Positions 1-7,619 of a stretch of 26,950 nt of DNA are shown in pieces. Location: positions 1 to 26,950 of the forward strand of contig JBHGWS010000035.1 in NCBI GenBank assembly GCA_041936745.1, read 5' to 3'. Within the stretch, counting starts at the first letter, position 1. Every line of letters begins with the position of its first letter. The DNA is from Darwinibacter acetoxidans_A. Lineage in GTDB: Bacteria; Bacillota; Limnochordia; Darwinibacteriales; Darwinibacteriaceae. A model generated the notes under the pieces. It worked only from the letters and a program-made list of their open reading frames with translations, was not told the origin of the DNA and searched no databases. The translations under genes were made by a program, and so were the position numbers.

Positions 1-18
1 AAGAAAGGATGAACAGAC

Positions 19-888
19 TTGAAAAAATTCAACGCTGTACTATTTATCTTAATTTTGTTCTTATCTTTAGGGGCCGCATTTTCCAATTCTCTGGCTCAAG
101 AAAAAGAGCTGGTGGCAACGGTTAACGGTGTGGAAATCAGCAAAGCGGATTTTTATCAACTCTTAGAAACGAAATACGGCGCTTACGCGCTCAGTGAATT
201 AATCCAGAGAGAATTAGTACGGCAAAAAGCGGCTGACCTCCAGATAGAGCTGGGAGAAGATGAATTTATCGAACTTTACTCCGGCCTTATCGCTCAACTG
301 GGTGGGCCCCAGGGGTTACAGATGTTTTTGATGCAAAATAATATTACGGAAGAGGAATTCGTAGAGCACCTGCGCTTTAACCAGCTCGTCGCTGAACTGG
401 CTAAAAGCGAAGTGGATGCAACAGAGGAAGCCGTTACTGAGTGGTTTGAAGAAAATCGCTCCGCCTATGCCCAAAAAGAAGGCGTCGACGTAAGCCATAT
501 CCTCTTGGAAACAGAAGACGAAGCGGAAAATGTCCTGCAAGCCTTAGTAGGCGGCGCCGATTTTGCCGAGCTTGCATTGGAAAGATCGATGGACCCCAGC
601 GCTGCCAGCAACCAAGGCCGCTTAGGCCGCATTAACAGAGGGGTTACGGTAAAAGAGTTTGAAGAAAAAGCCTTCTCGCTGCCCATCGGGGAATACGGCT
701 CGGTAGAAAGTGCTTACGGCTGGCATGTCATTTTAGTCCACGAACGGTTTGAAGCGAAAGAAGCGCAGCTTGATGAGATTTACGAGCTCGTGGAAGATGA
801 TTTCAAAATGGCGAACGCACTGAATGTGGAGTCGTATATCAAAAAATTGGAAGCAGAAGCCGCCATTGAAATCCTCTTTGGCAAATAA
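19..888 (+). CDS. Secreted parvulin-type peptidyl-prolyl isomerase (PrsA/SurA-like foldase)
   Basis: The 289-residue product is predicted to catalyse cis-trans isomerisation of prolyl bonds in exported proteins outside the membrane. Residues 1-26 form a Sec signal peptide (Lys-Lys, then a hydrophobic core, ending near SLAQ). There is no lipobox cysteine, so unlike Bacillus PrsA it should be secreted or weakly retained rather than lipid-anchored. Residues 30-150 resemble the helical SurA-N/chaperone region. Residues 156-243 form the rotamase domain, with VSHILLETE, FAELALERSMDP, GRLGRINRG and the closing YGWHVILVHER. The start is TTG at 19, preceded by AAAGGAT at 5-10. A rho-independent terminator follows directly, so this is the last or only gene of its transcript. 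The family is clear; the PrsA name is not certain, hence no symbol. Confidence 0.88.
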   Translation: MKKFNAVLFILILFLSLGAAFSNSLAQEKELVATVNGVEISKADFYQLLETKYGAYALSELIQRELVRQKAADLQIELGEDEFIELYSGLIAQLGGPQGLQMFLMQNNITEEEFVEHLRFNQLVAELAKSEVDATEEAVTEWFEENRSAYAQKEGVDVSHILLETEDEAENVLQALVGGADFAELALERSMDPSAASNQGRLGRINRGVTVKEFEEKAFSLPIGEYGSVESAYGWHVILVHERFEAKEAQLDEIYELVEDDFKMANALNVESYIKKLEAEAAIEILFGK

Positions 889-895
889 ACTGCTC

Positions 896-930
896 AACAA
901 GCCCGGTTTCAAAAAACCGGGCTTGTTTTT
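896..930 (+). terminator. Rho-independent terminator after the foldase gene
   Basis: A 14-bp GC-rich inverted repeat (AACAAGCCCGGTTT and its complement) with a short loop is followed on the plus strand by a T-run. It lies 8 bases after the TAA of the foldase gene. There is no T-run on the other side, so it should act on the plus strand only. Confidence 0.9.
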
Positions 931-968
931 ATTTGGTTTGAGATTGCTTCTGTAAGAGTTTGCCGAGC

Positions 969-1253
969 TCATTTCGTGAAAATGGCCAGATGTTTTTTAA
1001 GATCACTGACAGCATCGTCTAAAGTTAGGGCATATCCCTTGAAACCAACATCGAGTTCTATGTCCTTAAATTCCCACTCCCAGCCTTTCGGCATGCCGTA
1101 GCGTAACTTAGCAAGAAATGAGGTTTTGGGAGGAACGGGCAGTTTGACGGGATTGGCTCTCATTAGATAACCGCCCACTTCAGCTTGATAGCCCCGCCCG
1201 GATTTTTTCCACTTTTTATCAAATTCCACCCTGGCCTCCCGCCAGCTGATCAT
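969..1253 (-). CDS. Hypothetical small basic protein, 94 aa
   Basis: I do not recognise this family. The product is soluble-looking, basic and rich in tryptophan and lysine in its first half, followed by a segment WEWEFKDIELDVGF and a C-terminal helix with DDAVSDLKKHL. There is no signal peptide or membrane segment. I chose ATG at 1253: the sequence AAGGA at 1268-1264 lies about 10 bases upstream of it, whereas the GTG at 1262 is only 2 bases from that ribosome binding site. The gene sits alone between the gcvPB terminator and the convergent foldase gene. No convincing promoter is visible in the 30 bases between the gcvPB terminator and its start, so it may depend on read-through from gcvPB. 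Confidence 0.6.
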   Translation of the reverse strand: MISWREARVEFDKKWKKSGRGYQAEVGGYLMRANPVKLPVPPKTSFLAKLRYGMPKGWEWEFKDIELDVGFKGYALTLDDAVSDLKKHLAIFTK

Positions 1254-1292
1254 AAGTGACACATCCTTGTATTGTAAATTATGCTTGAAAGC

Positions 1293-1328
1293 AAAAAGCC
1301 CGTTTCCTTGCGGAAAACGGGCTTTTTT
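1293..1328 (-). terminator. Terminator of the gcv operon
   Basis: Directly after the gcvPB stop, the minus strand carries AAGCCCGTTTTCC, a GCAA loop and GGAAACGGGCTT followed by Ts. The stem is near perfect, with one bulged T. The outer A and T runs lie on both sides, so it could also act in the other direction. Confidence 0.88.
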
Positions 1329-2792
1329 TTATTCTGGTTTCTGCCAGCGGAGAATTGGCTCCCTGGCTGCTTTAGCCTCATCCAATCTCCCCACAGGCGT
1401 GACGTGAGGTGCGCTTGTCAGGTTCTCGGGGCTTTCTTTCGCTTCTTTGGCAATTTCCCGCATAGCTTTGATAAATTCGTCCAATGTAGACTTTGGTTCT
1501 GTTTCAGTCGGCTCTATCATTAAAGCCTCGTCAACGTTCAGTGGGAAATAGACTGTGGGAGCGTGTACCCCGTAGTCCAACAGGCGTTTGGCGATATCCA
1601 ATGTGCGCACACCGTATTCCCGCTGCCAGCTGCCGGAAAGCACAAATTCGTGCATGCAGATCCGATCATACGGCAGGTAGTAAACATCCTGCAGTTTGCG
1701 CATCATGTAATTGGCATGCAAAACAGCGGTTTGGCTTACTTCCCGCAGGCCCTCGGAACCGTGCGACAGGATATAAGCGTAGGCCTTGGCGTAAACGCCA
1801 AAGTTGCCGTAAAATGTTTTGACACGGCCTATGGAATGTTCGGGTTTGGCGAAATAGTAACGATCGCCGTCTTTGCGCACTACGGGCCCCGGTAAAAAGT
1901 CGGCCAGTTCTTTGGAAACCGCGATTGGCCCTGCACCGGGCCCGCCGCCGCCGTGCGGCGTGGAAAAGGTCTTATGGAGGTTGTAATGGACTATATCAAA
2001 GCCCATATCCCCCGGCCGTACAATACCCAAAATGGCGTTAGCGTTGGCCCCGTCGTAATAAAGCAGGCCGCCCGCCTCGCGCACAATCTCGGTAATCGTC
2101 AGAATGTTTTCATCAAAAAGGCCCAGCGTGTTGGGGTTGGTCAGCATCAAGCCAGCGGTGTTCGGCCCTACGGCCGCCCTTAAGGCTTCAACGTCGACCC
2201 CGCCTCTTTCGTTGGAAGGCACTTCCACAACTTCGTAGCCGACCATGGCGACGCTTGCGGGGTTGGTGCCGTGCGCCGAATCGGGGATGATAATTTCTTT
2301 CCGATGGCTTTCCCCGTGATGCTCGTGGTAAGCCTTCATGATCATTAACCCCGTCAATTCCCCGTGGGCTCCCGCGGCGGGCTGCAGTGTAGTAGCAGCC
2401 AAGCCGGAAAGTTCAGCCAAGTAATCACTTAACTTATAAATCAGCTCCAAAGCACCCTGCACAGTTGATTCAGGCTGATAAGGATGGATGTTGGCCATCC
2501 CCGGCAAGGAAACCACATCTTCGTGGATTCGAGGATTGTATTTCATGGTGCATGATCCCAAGGGGTAAAACCCTACGTCAATACCGTGGTTAAGCCTGGA
2601 AAGCTGGGTGTAGTGGCGTATTACTTCTAACTCGCTCACTTCGGGCAGTGCCGGGGCTTCTTCCCGTAAATGCTCTGCGGGAATCAGATCTTCCACGGCA
2701 ACCTCCGGAACATCCAGTTCAGGCAGGCGGTAACCGCGCCGGCCAGGCGTCGACCGTTCAAAAATCAAGGGGACAACTGTTTTATTGGACAT
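1329..2792 (-). CDS. gcvPB: Glycine dehydrogenase (decarboxylating) subunit 2
   Basis: This is the catalytic half of the split P-protein. With GcvPA it decarboxylates glycine using pyridoxal phosphate and passes the aminomethyl group to lipoyl-GcvH in the cytoplasm. The 487-residue length fits the family. The segment HYNLHKTFSTPHGGGGPG holds the PLP-binding lysine (K274), and IPDSAHGTNPASVAMVG and the YYDGANANA segment are also typical. The ATG at 2792 overlaps the gcvPA stop by one base (TAATG), with GAGGGG just upstream inside gcvPA, which points to translational coupling. It is the last gene of gcvT-gcvH-gcvPA-gcvPB and a terminator follows directly. Confidence 0.97.
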   Translation of the reverse strand: MSNKTVVPLIFERSTPGRRGYRLPELDVPEVAVEDLIPAEHLREEAPALPEVSELEVIRHYTQLSRLNHGIDVGFYPLGSCTMKYNPRIHEDVVSLPGMANIHPYQPESTVQGALELIYKLSDYLAELSGLAATTLQPAAGAHGELTGLMIMKAYHEHHGESHRKEIIIPDSAHGTNPASVAMVGYEVVEVPSNERGGVDVEALRAAVGPNTAGLMLTNPNTLGLFDENILTITEIVREAGGLLYYDGANANAILGIVRPGDMGFDIVHYNLHKTFSTPHGGGGPGAGPIAVSKELADFLPGPVVRKDGDRYYFAKPEHSIGRVKTFYGNFGVYAKAYAYILSHGSEGLREVSQTAVLHANYMMRKLQDVYYLPYDRICMHEFVLSGSWQREYGVRTLDIAKRLLDYGVHAPTVYFPLNVDEALMIEPTETEPKSTLDEFIKAMREIAKEAKESPENLTSAPHVTPVGRLDEAKAAREPILRWQKPE

Positions 2793-4135
2793 TAGATCAA
2801 CCCCCTCAGTACGTTAATAAAGGCATCCATTTCTTCCTTGGTCCGTGCCTCGGTAACAGCGAAAAGAACCTCGTTCTCATAACCGAAACGAGCCAAAGGC
2901 AGGCCGCCTAAGAAGCCGTGTTCCAAAAGGCGTTCATTAATTTCTTCCCAATTGGCATCGGCCGTAATAACAAACTCACGGAAAGTTGGCCCGGAAAACC
3001 GCAGAGAAAGCCCTTCTATTTCTAAGAGGCGTTCTTTGAAATAATTGGCCTTTTGCAGGCTCTGGTAAGCTACATCCCGAAAGCCCTGCTTGCCTAAAAC
3101 ACTCAAATAAATAGTACCGGCAAAGGCATTCAAAGCCTGATTCGTGCAAATGTTAGAAGTAGCTTTTTCCCGCCGGATGTGCTGTTCGCGGGTTTGCAGA
3201 GTCAAGACAAAACCTCTTTTGCCTTCGTTGTCGACCGTTTCGCCCACAACTCTGCCGGGCATGCGTCGGATCAAGCGCCTTCCCGTTGTGGCAAAGAAAC
3301 CGAAGGAAGGGCCCCCAAAGCTCATGGTATTACCTAAGTTTTGGCCATCGCCGACTACGATATCCGCTCCCAGATCGCCTGGAGCCTTCAGCAGCCCTAA
3401 AGTGACAGGGTCGACCGCTGCAATGAGCAGGCCGCCGTGTTCGTGGATCAAATCGCCTAAAGGAGCCATTTCTTCCACAATACCGAAGAAGTTCGGCTGC
3501 TGCACAACTACGCAGGCCGCATCGGACCAATCAATCTCAGCCAGGCCCGCCGGATCAATTGTGCCTTTTTCCGCATCAAACGGCAGGTACTCGATGGCCA
3601 CTTCTTGGTTTTCTAAATAAAGGCGTACTACTTCTTCCCACTCCGGATGAAGCGAGCTGGGTAGGACTACCTTGTCTTTCCGCGTCACAGCACAGGCCAT
3701 CAACGCCGCTTCCGCCAAGGCAGTCGCGCCGTCGTAAATAGAGGCATTGGCTGCTTCCATTCCCGTCAGTTCAGCGATCAGTGTCTGATATTCGAAAATG
3801 CTCTGCAGTACCCCTTGGCTGATTTCCGCCTGGTATGGCGTGTAAGCCGTGAGGAACTCTCCCCGGCCCACAATATGCTTGACTATGCTGGGAATGAGGT
3901 GGTCATAAGAACCGGCTCCCATGAAAGAGACGGTTGTGGAAAGATCCACGTTTTTACCGGCCAATTCGGTAAAGTGCTGCAGTAATTCTGCTTCTGACAT
4001 GGCTGCAGGCAGAGGTAAAGGCTCTTTTAAACGGATCTCAGAAGGAACATCTTTGAATAACTCCTCTACCGATTCTACCCCGGCAGCTTTGAGCATTTCC
4101 TCCTTTTCTTGTTCAGTAAGGGCTAGATAACGCAT
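2792..4135 (-). CDS. gcvPA: Glycine dehydrogenase (decarboxylating) subunit 1
   Basis: This 447-residue protein is the other half of the split glycine decarboxylase and forms an alpha2beta2 enzyme with GcvPB. It keeps the PLP-transferase fold but lacks the catalytic lysine, as expected for this subunit. Recognisable family segments include SFMGAGSYDHLIPS near residues 68-82, the TAYTPYQAEISQG stretch, and DGATALAEA. The split form is typical of Firmicutes and archaea; Proteobacteria have a single fused P-protein. The ATG at 4135 is 2 bases from the gcvH stop, and AAGGGGG inside the gcvH end serves as ribosome binding site. It is co-transcribed with gcvH and gcvPB. Confidence 0.97.
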   Translation of the reverse strand: MRYLALTEQEKEEMLKAAGVESVEELFKDVPSEIRLKEPLPLPAAMSEAELLQHFTELAGKNVDLSTTVSFMGAGSYDHLIPSIVKHIVGRGEFLTAYTPYQAEISQGVLQSIFEYQTLIAELTGMEAANASIYDGATALAEAALMACAVTRKDKVVLPSSLHPEWEEVVRLYLENQEVAIEYLPFDAEKGTIDPAGLAEIDWSDAACVVVQQPNFFGIVEEMAPLGDLIHEHGGLLIAAVDPVTLGLLKAPGDLGADIVVGDGQNLGNTMSFGGPSFGFFATTGRRLIRRMPGRVVGETVDNEGKRGFVLTLQTREQHIRREKATSNICTNQALNAFAGTIYLSVLGKQGFRDVAYQSLQKANYFKERLLEIEGLSLRFSGPTFREFVITADANWEEINERLLEHGFLGGLPLARFGYENEVLFAVTEARTKEEMDAFINVLRGLI

Positions 4136-4137
4136 AC

Positions 4138-4515
4138 TTAAACCCCCTTAAGAAATTCTTCGTACTCCTGTTTATTCATTAAATCGCCGGTCTGCGCAGT
4201 TCCATCCACTTTGATTTCTACAATCCAGCCTTTATCGTAAGGGGATTCGTTAATCAATTCGGGGTTGTCTTCCAACTCTTCATTGACGGCGGTAACTTCA
4301 CCGCTCACAGGAGCATAAACATCGGATACTGCTTTAACGGACTCTACAACGGCAAAGCCTTCGCCCTCTTCAACTTCATCGCCGACTTCCGGCAAATCTA
4401 CAAAAACTACGTCACCGAGTTCATTTTGGGCGTAATCGCTGATTCCTACCCGTACCACGTCGCCTTCCACTACAATCCATTCGTGTTCTTTAGTAAATAA
4501 AATCTTTTCGTTCAT
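4138..4515 (-). CDS. gcvH: Glycine cleavage system H protein
   Basis: This is the lipoyl carrier protein that shuttles the aminomethyl group between the P, T and L proteins. In the 125-residue product the N-terminal TKEHEW, the VFVDLPEVGD segment and the lipoylation motif ESVKAVSDVYAP are all present; the lipoyl lysine is K61. I chose ATG at 4515 because a perfect AGGAGGT (4527-4521) lies 5 bases upstream. The longer reading from the ATG at 4530 would place the start codon over that ribosome binding site. It is the second gene of the operon, 55 bases after gcvT. No gene for the L protein (dihydrolipoamide dehydrogenase) or for lipoate attachment is in the window. Confidence 0.97.
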   Translation of the reverse strand: MNEKILFTKEHEWIVVEGDVVRVGISDYAQNELGDVVFVDLPEVGDEVEEGEGFAVVESVKAVSDVYAPVSGEVTAVNEELEDNPELINESPYDKGWIVEIKVDGTAQTGDLMNKQEYEEFLKGV

Positions 4516-4570
4516 TGTGAACCTCCTCATTTTTCTTTATAATTTAATTGATAACGATAACTATGTTTGT

Positions 4571-5647
4571 TTAAGACAAGAAGCGGCCTCTGATTATTTC
4601 CGCGGCTACACCTTTGTTTCTTACCATGACTTGAATCTTGGTCCCCGCTTTGGCCTGGTCGGCCTGCACATAGCCCATACCTATTGCGTAATTCAGCGTC
4701 GGCGAATGAGTGCCGCTGGTAACTTCGCCGATTTCTTCCCCGTCTTCATTAGTTAAAGTATAACCTTTGCGGGGGATGCCCCGTCCCTTCACCACAAAAG
4801 CAACCAACCTTTTGGCGACACCTGCTTCTTTTTGCGCCGCCAAAACTTCACCGCCAACAAATTCGCCTTTGTCAAGCTTGACAAAACGGCCCAAACCTGC
4901 TTCCAACGGGGTAATTGTTTCGTTCAAATCATTGCCGTAAAGGGGCATGCGCGCCTCTAAGCGCAGGGTGTCCCGGGCACCTAAGCCGACCGGCGTAATA
5001 GAAAATTTTTCGCCTTTGGCCATAAACTCATCCCACATTTGTTCCGCCAAGGCATTGGGGATATAGAGTTCAAAGCCGTCTTCCCCTGTATAGCCCGTGC
5101 GGGAAACGAGAATTTTCTCTCCTGCGTAGGTAGGCTCAAAGAAAGTGTAGTTTTTGATATCTGCCACGGAAACAGCAAGCAGCTCTTCCACAAGCTCAGC
5201 AGATTTAGGCCCCTGCACGGCTATGAGCGCTAAATCATCTGTGTGGTCTATGAATTCAGTATCCGGCTGCAGATGCTTTTCTATCCAAGCTACATCTTTG
5301 GCTGTATTGGAGGCGTTAACCACCAAAAGAAAGCCATCCTCTGTCCGATAGACAAGAATGTCATCAATAATGCCGCCCTTTTCGTTGGTCAAGCAGGTAT
5401 ACTGAATTTCGCCAACTTTCAGTTCTTTCGGATCATTGGAAGTAATCAAATCTACAGTGGCCAAGGCTCCCGGCCCTTTTAATTCGAGTTCCCCCATATG
5501 ACAAAGATCAAAAATACCCACCCCAGCCCGCACCGCCCGGTGCTCTTCCAAAACACTGGTATACTGAATAGGCATTTCCCAGCCGAAAAATTCGACCAGG
5601 CGTGCGCCCAGCTCACGGTGCTTTTCGGTTAACGGAGTTTGTTTCAA
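4571..5647 (-). CDS. gcvT: Aminomethyltransferase (glycine cleavage T protein)
   Basis: The product transfers the methylene group from aminomethyl-lipoyl-GcvH to tetrahydrofolate, releasing ammonia. It is 358 residues long. It opens with TPLTEKHRELGARLVEFFGWEMPIQY, the standard family opening (first 20 residues quoted in part: TPLTEKHRELGARLV), and carries GGIIDDILVYR with the conserved aspartates at 95-96, plus SRTGYTGEDGFE and a C-terminal barrel domain. The start is TTG at 5647 with a GGGAAAG-like site upstream; the fit to the family opening supports it. It is first in the gcv operon. No glycine riboswitch is visible in the 140 bases upstream, which is unusual for a Firmicutes gcv operon. 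Confidence 0.95.
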   Translation of the reverse strand: MKQTPLTEKHRELGARLVEFFGWEMPIQYTSVLEEHRAVRAGVGIFDLCHMGELELKGPGALATVDLITSNDPKELKVGEIQYTCLTNEKGGIIDDILVYRTEDGFLLVVNASNTAKDVAWIEKHLQPDTEFIDHTDDLALIAVQGPKSAELVEELLAVSVADIKNYTFFEPTYAGEKILVSRTGYTGEDGFELYIPNALAEQMWDEFMAKGEKFSITPVGLGARDTLRLEARMPLYGNDLNETITPLEAGLGRFVKLDKGEFVGGEVLAAQKEAGVAKRLVAFVVKGRGIPRKGYTLTNEDGEEIGEVTSGTHSPTLNYAIGMGYVQADQAKAGTKIQVMVRNKGVAAEIIRGRFLS

Positions 5648-5718
5648 TATCTTTCCCGCCTTTCCATATTTTGTTTCCTACCGTTGACGTATTTCTCCAT
5701 CAGAAAGACTTTTTCCTT

Positions 5719-5747
5719 CTGTCACACTTTAAACAGATCTGTATAAG
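5719..5747 (+). promoter_or_regulatory. Candidate promoter for the 29-residue ORF
   Basis: CTGTCA and TATAAG are separated by 17 bases on the plus strand, about 25 bases before the ribosome binding site of the short ORF at 5789. The match to the vegetative consensus is moderate (4/6 and 5/6). Confidence 0.35.
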
Positions 5748-5788
5748 ATAATTAATGACGAACTACTACTGCGAAGGAGGTAACAAGA

Positions 5789-5878
5789 ATGAATCTGCTG
5801 AAGAAAATTCTTGATCCTATCCTAAAAGCCCGCCGGAAAACAATGATTCTGATCTGGCGGCGCAGGCGCCGTATATAA
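5789..5878 (+). CDS. Possible 29-residue arginine-rich peptide
   Basis: A complete ATG-to-TAA frame of 30 codons follows a near-perfect ribosome binding site (GAAGGAGGTAAC at 5773-5784), with the ATG a few bases later. The peptide begins MNLLKKILDPILKARRK, continues TMILIW and ends in five arginines plus Ile. It has about eleven positive charges and one negative, and an amphipathic, helix-prone first half. I know no family for it. It lies alone, convergent with the TPR gene. A regulatory leader, RNA-binding or membrane-active peptide are all possible, and so is chance. The strong ribosome binding site is the main reason to list it. Confidence 0.45.
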   Translation: MNLLKKILDPILKARRKTMILIWRRRRRI

Positions 5879-5921
5879 TTATACACTTCAGGCGCAATTC
5901 CTGTTAAAAATGGGTTTATTC

Positions 5922-6449
5922 TTACCTGTTAAAGAAAAAAAGGAGTAAAACCGCTAAAATAATAACCACGGTCCAGCCAATACGAGTCAGGCGACGCGTT
6001 TTCGGCGAGTGCCGCAGTTCATCACGTAAGCGGCTTTTTTCCGCTTTCGCCGCTTGTTTCAAAAGATCCACACCCCTGCCAATCTGCCCCATTTTGCGGT
6101 ACAAAACACCCAGGTTATGGGTCGCGGAAGGATGGCCCGGTTCTAAAAACAAAGCCTGTTCATAAGCACTCATGGCCCTTTCCGTCCAACCCCTCTCTTG
6201 GTAAATGTTGCCCAAGTTGGAGTGAGCGCTGGCCAATTTTGGATCTACCTGTACTGCGTAGTTGAAAAAGGTTTCCGCCTGGTCAAGCTGTTCCCGGCGG
6301 GCATATACTACACCGAGCTTATTTAAAGCCCGGGCATGATCCGGTTCTTTCTCTAAAAGCTCCCTCAAGATTTCTTCTGCTTTCTCCAAATCCCACTGCC
6401 GCAGGCAGGCGAGAGCCTCCTGATACAGTTCATCGACCTTGGAGTTCAC
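5922..6449 (-). CDS. Membrane-anchored TPR repeat protein
   Basis: The protein consists of about four tetratricopeptide repeats covering roughly residues 5-130 (for example ALNKLGVVYARREQLDQAE, AHSNLGNIYQERG, ATHNLGVLYRKMG). A basic linker and a single C-terminal transmembrane helix (about 155-172, TVVIILAVLLLFFF) ending in Asn-Arg follow. This is a tail-anchored layout with the repeats in the cytoplasm. TPRs bind proteins; the partner cannot be read from the sequence. I chose GTG at 6449 (175 residues): AAGGCGGTGA, one base from the ideal ribosome binding site, ends 5 bases before it. The GTG at 6458 overlaps that site. A promoter lies just upstream, so the gene appears monocistronic. Confidence 0.88.
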   Translation of the reverse strand: MNSKVDELYQEALACLRQWDLEKAEEILRELLEKEPDHARALNKLGVVYARREQLDQAETFFNYAVQVDPKLASAHSNLGNIYQERGWTERAMSAYEQALFLEPGHPSATHNLGVLYRKMGQIGRGVDLLKQAAKAEKSRLRDELRHSPKTRRLTRIGWTVVIILAVLLLFFFNR

Positions 6450-6482
6450 CTTGTTCACCGCCTTTTTTCCTTGTCCAGCTAT

Positions 6483-6512
6483 ATTATACCGTTAAAGAAC
6501 AAAAAAAGGCAA
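6483..6512 (-). promoter_or_regulatory. Promoter of the TPR gene
   Basis: On the minus strand TTGCCT (6512-6507), an 18-base spacer and a perfect TATAAT (6488-6483) lie directly after the stop codon of the upstream membrane protein gene and about 35 bases before the TPR start. Confidence 0.6.
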
Positions 6513-7517
6513 CTATTCAGGGAGATTGGGTCCTTGAAAAAGAAAGCGGATAATGTGGGCGAGTAGAAAAAGTCCCGCTAAACCCAAAACCGGATAGGCA
6601 ACCTGCAGTAAATTAGCGAAACCAAAGCAGGACAAGAAAAAAACGCCGCCTAAAACCAACAGCGTTCCTTTCACCCAACTGAGGCTCGTTATTCTTTTCA
6701 CTAAGACCAAGGAGTTACTTAAGGCAGTGGTATACATGCTCAGCCAAAGCACGAGCTTAAAGCCGCGGGTAAAAAATGGCCCCAAAGAGGCAGCTACGCT
6801 TAATAGCGGTATACTGCTGTTTTGTTCTGTCTTTGTTAAAGTGCCCAGGCTTAAGACAACGACGAGCATCGTCACGCCTAGAATTAAGTTTCCTAAAAGG
6901 GCAGCGGCCCAACGCTGGCCTTTTGATTTTAAAACATGGTGCGTGCTGGCAAACACGGACATAGAAAAACTCAGGTTATAAGAAGCGTACAAAAAAGCCG
7001 GCTCCACTCCCGCCCAACTCAGTTTTTCCGGCATTAATAATTGTGAATTTATCAAACGGTACAACGATACTCCTAAAAGCAGCACAACTATTACGGGAGT
7101 CAACCAAGCGGCCAGCCGCAAAACACCCTGCACTCCCCGATGCAGAGCGGCAAAGATTAAGAATATTGTACCCAGGCGGAATGCGACTGCCTGCGGCGGC
7201 GAGGAGCCGATCGCACCTGCTCCCGCAACCATTATACTGACGCTTGTAACGAGAGATACGGTATAGATGAAATCATACAAAGTGGCTGACCACGGGCCCA
7301 GAACGCCAAAAAGGCCTTCATAAGAGTTGATTTCTTTTTTTTTGCAGTATTCTAATACAGCTGCGGAACCGACGGTTAGAGTAAGCACGGCAGCAAAAAC
7401 ACCAATTATGCCAGCTCCCCCGTATTTTACAAAGAAAAACACCAGCTCTTGGCCTGAGGCAAAGCCCGCACCGATTACACCCGCCACATACAAGCCGACC
7501 AGAGAAAGTAACGGCAT
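6513..7517 (-). CDS. YkvI-like polytopic membrane protein (LeuT/APC-fold transporter relative)
   Basis: This 334-residue integral membrane protein has about ten hydrophobic helices and no signal peptide. The first helix carries GVIGAGFASGQELVFFF, an unwound-helix pattern as in LeuT-fold transporters and characteristic of the YkvI family. Substrate and role are not known for the family; amino-acid or ion symport is a guess from the fold. I chose ATG at 7517 because AAGGGGTG ends 5 bases upstream and the protein then begins directly with its first helix. The ATG at 7586 adds 23 residues without a ribosome binding site. It is divergent from yyaC, and the next gene downstream (TPR) has its own promoter. 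No terminator was seen at its end. Confidence 0.82.
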   Translation of the reverse strand: MPLLSLVGLYVAGVIGAGFASGQELVFFFVKYGGAGIIGVFAAVLTLTVGSAAVLEYCKKKEINSYEGLFGVLGPWSATLYDFIYTVSLVTSVSIMVAGAGAIGSSPPQAVAFRLGTIFLIFAALHRGVQGVLRLAAWLTPVIVVLLLGVSLYRLINSQLLMPEKLSWAGVEPAFLYASYNLSFSMSVFASTHHVLKSKGQRWAAALLGNLILGVTMLVVVLSLGTLTKTEQNSSIPLLSVAASLGPFFTRGFKLVLWLSMYTTALSNSLVLVKRITSLSWVKGTLLVLGGVFFLSCFGFANLLQVAYPVLGLAGLFLLAHIIRFLFQGPNLPE

Positions 7518-7562
7518 GCCAGCACCCCTTCCCCATCTTATTCCGCAGGTATTACCAATAAT

Positions 7563-7592
7563 GCATACTTTAGGCAGTTTCTGCATAGATTA
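7563..7592 (+). promoter_or_regulatory. Candidate forespore (sigma-F type) promoter of yyaC
   Basis: GCATA (7563-7567), a 15-base spacer and GCATAGATTA (7583-7592) match the Bacillus sigma-F pattern GYATA / GGnnAnAnTR with one mismatch (C for G at the second position). It lies 28 bases before the yyaC start. yyaC is a sporulation gene in Bacillus, which makes the match plausible, but it is short. Confidence 0.4.
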
Positions 7593-7619
7593 AGAGCAAG
7601 TACACCGGGGAGGTAGATT

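Noticed and set aside
3144..3620. 158-codon open frame on the plus strand inside gcvPA
   Set aside because: It is antisense to a clear gcvPA gene, with composition explained by the opposite strand and no ribosome binding site.
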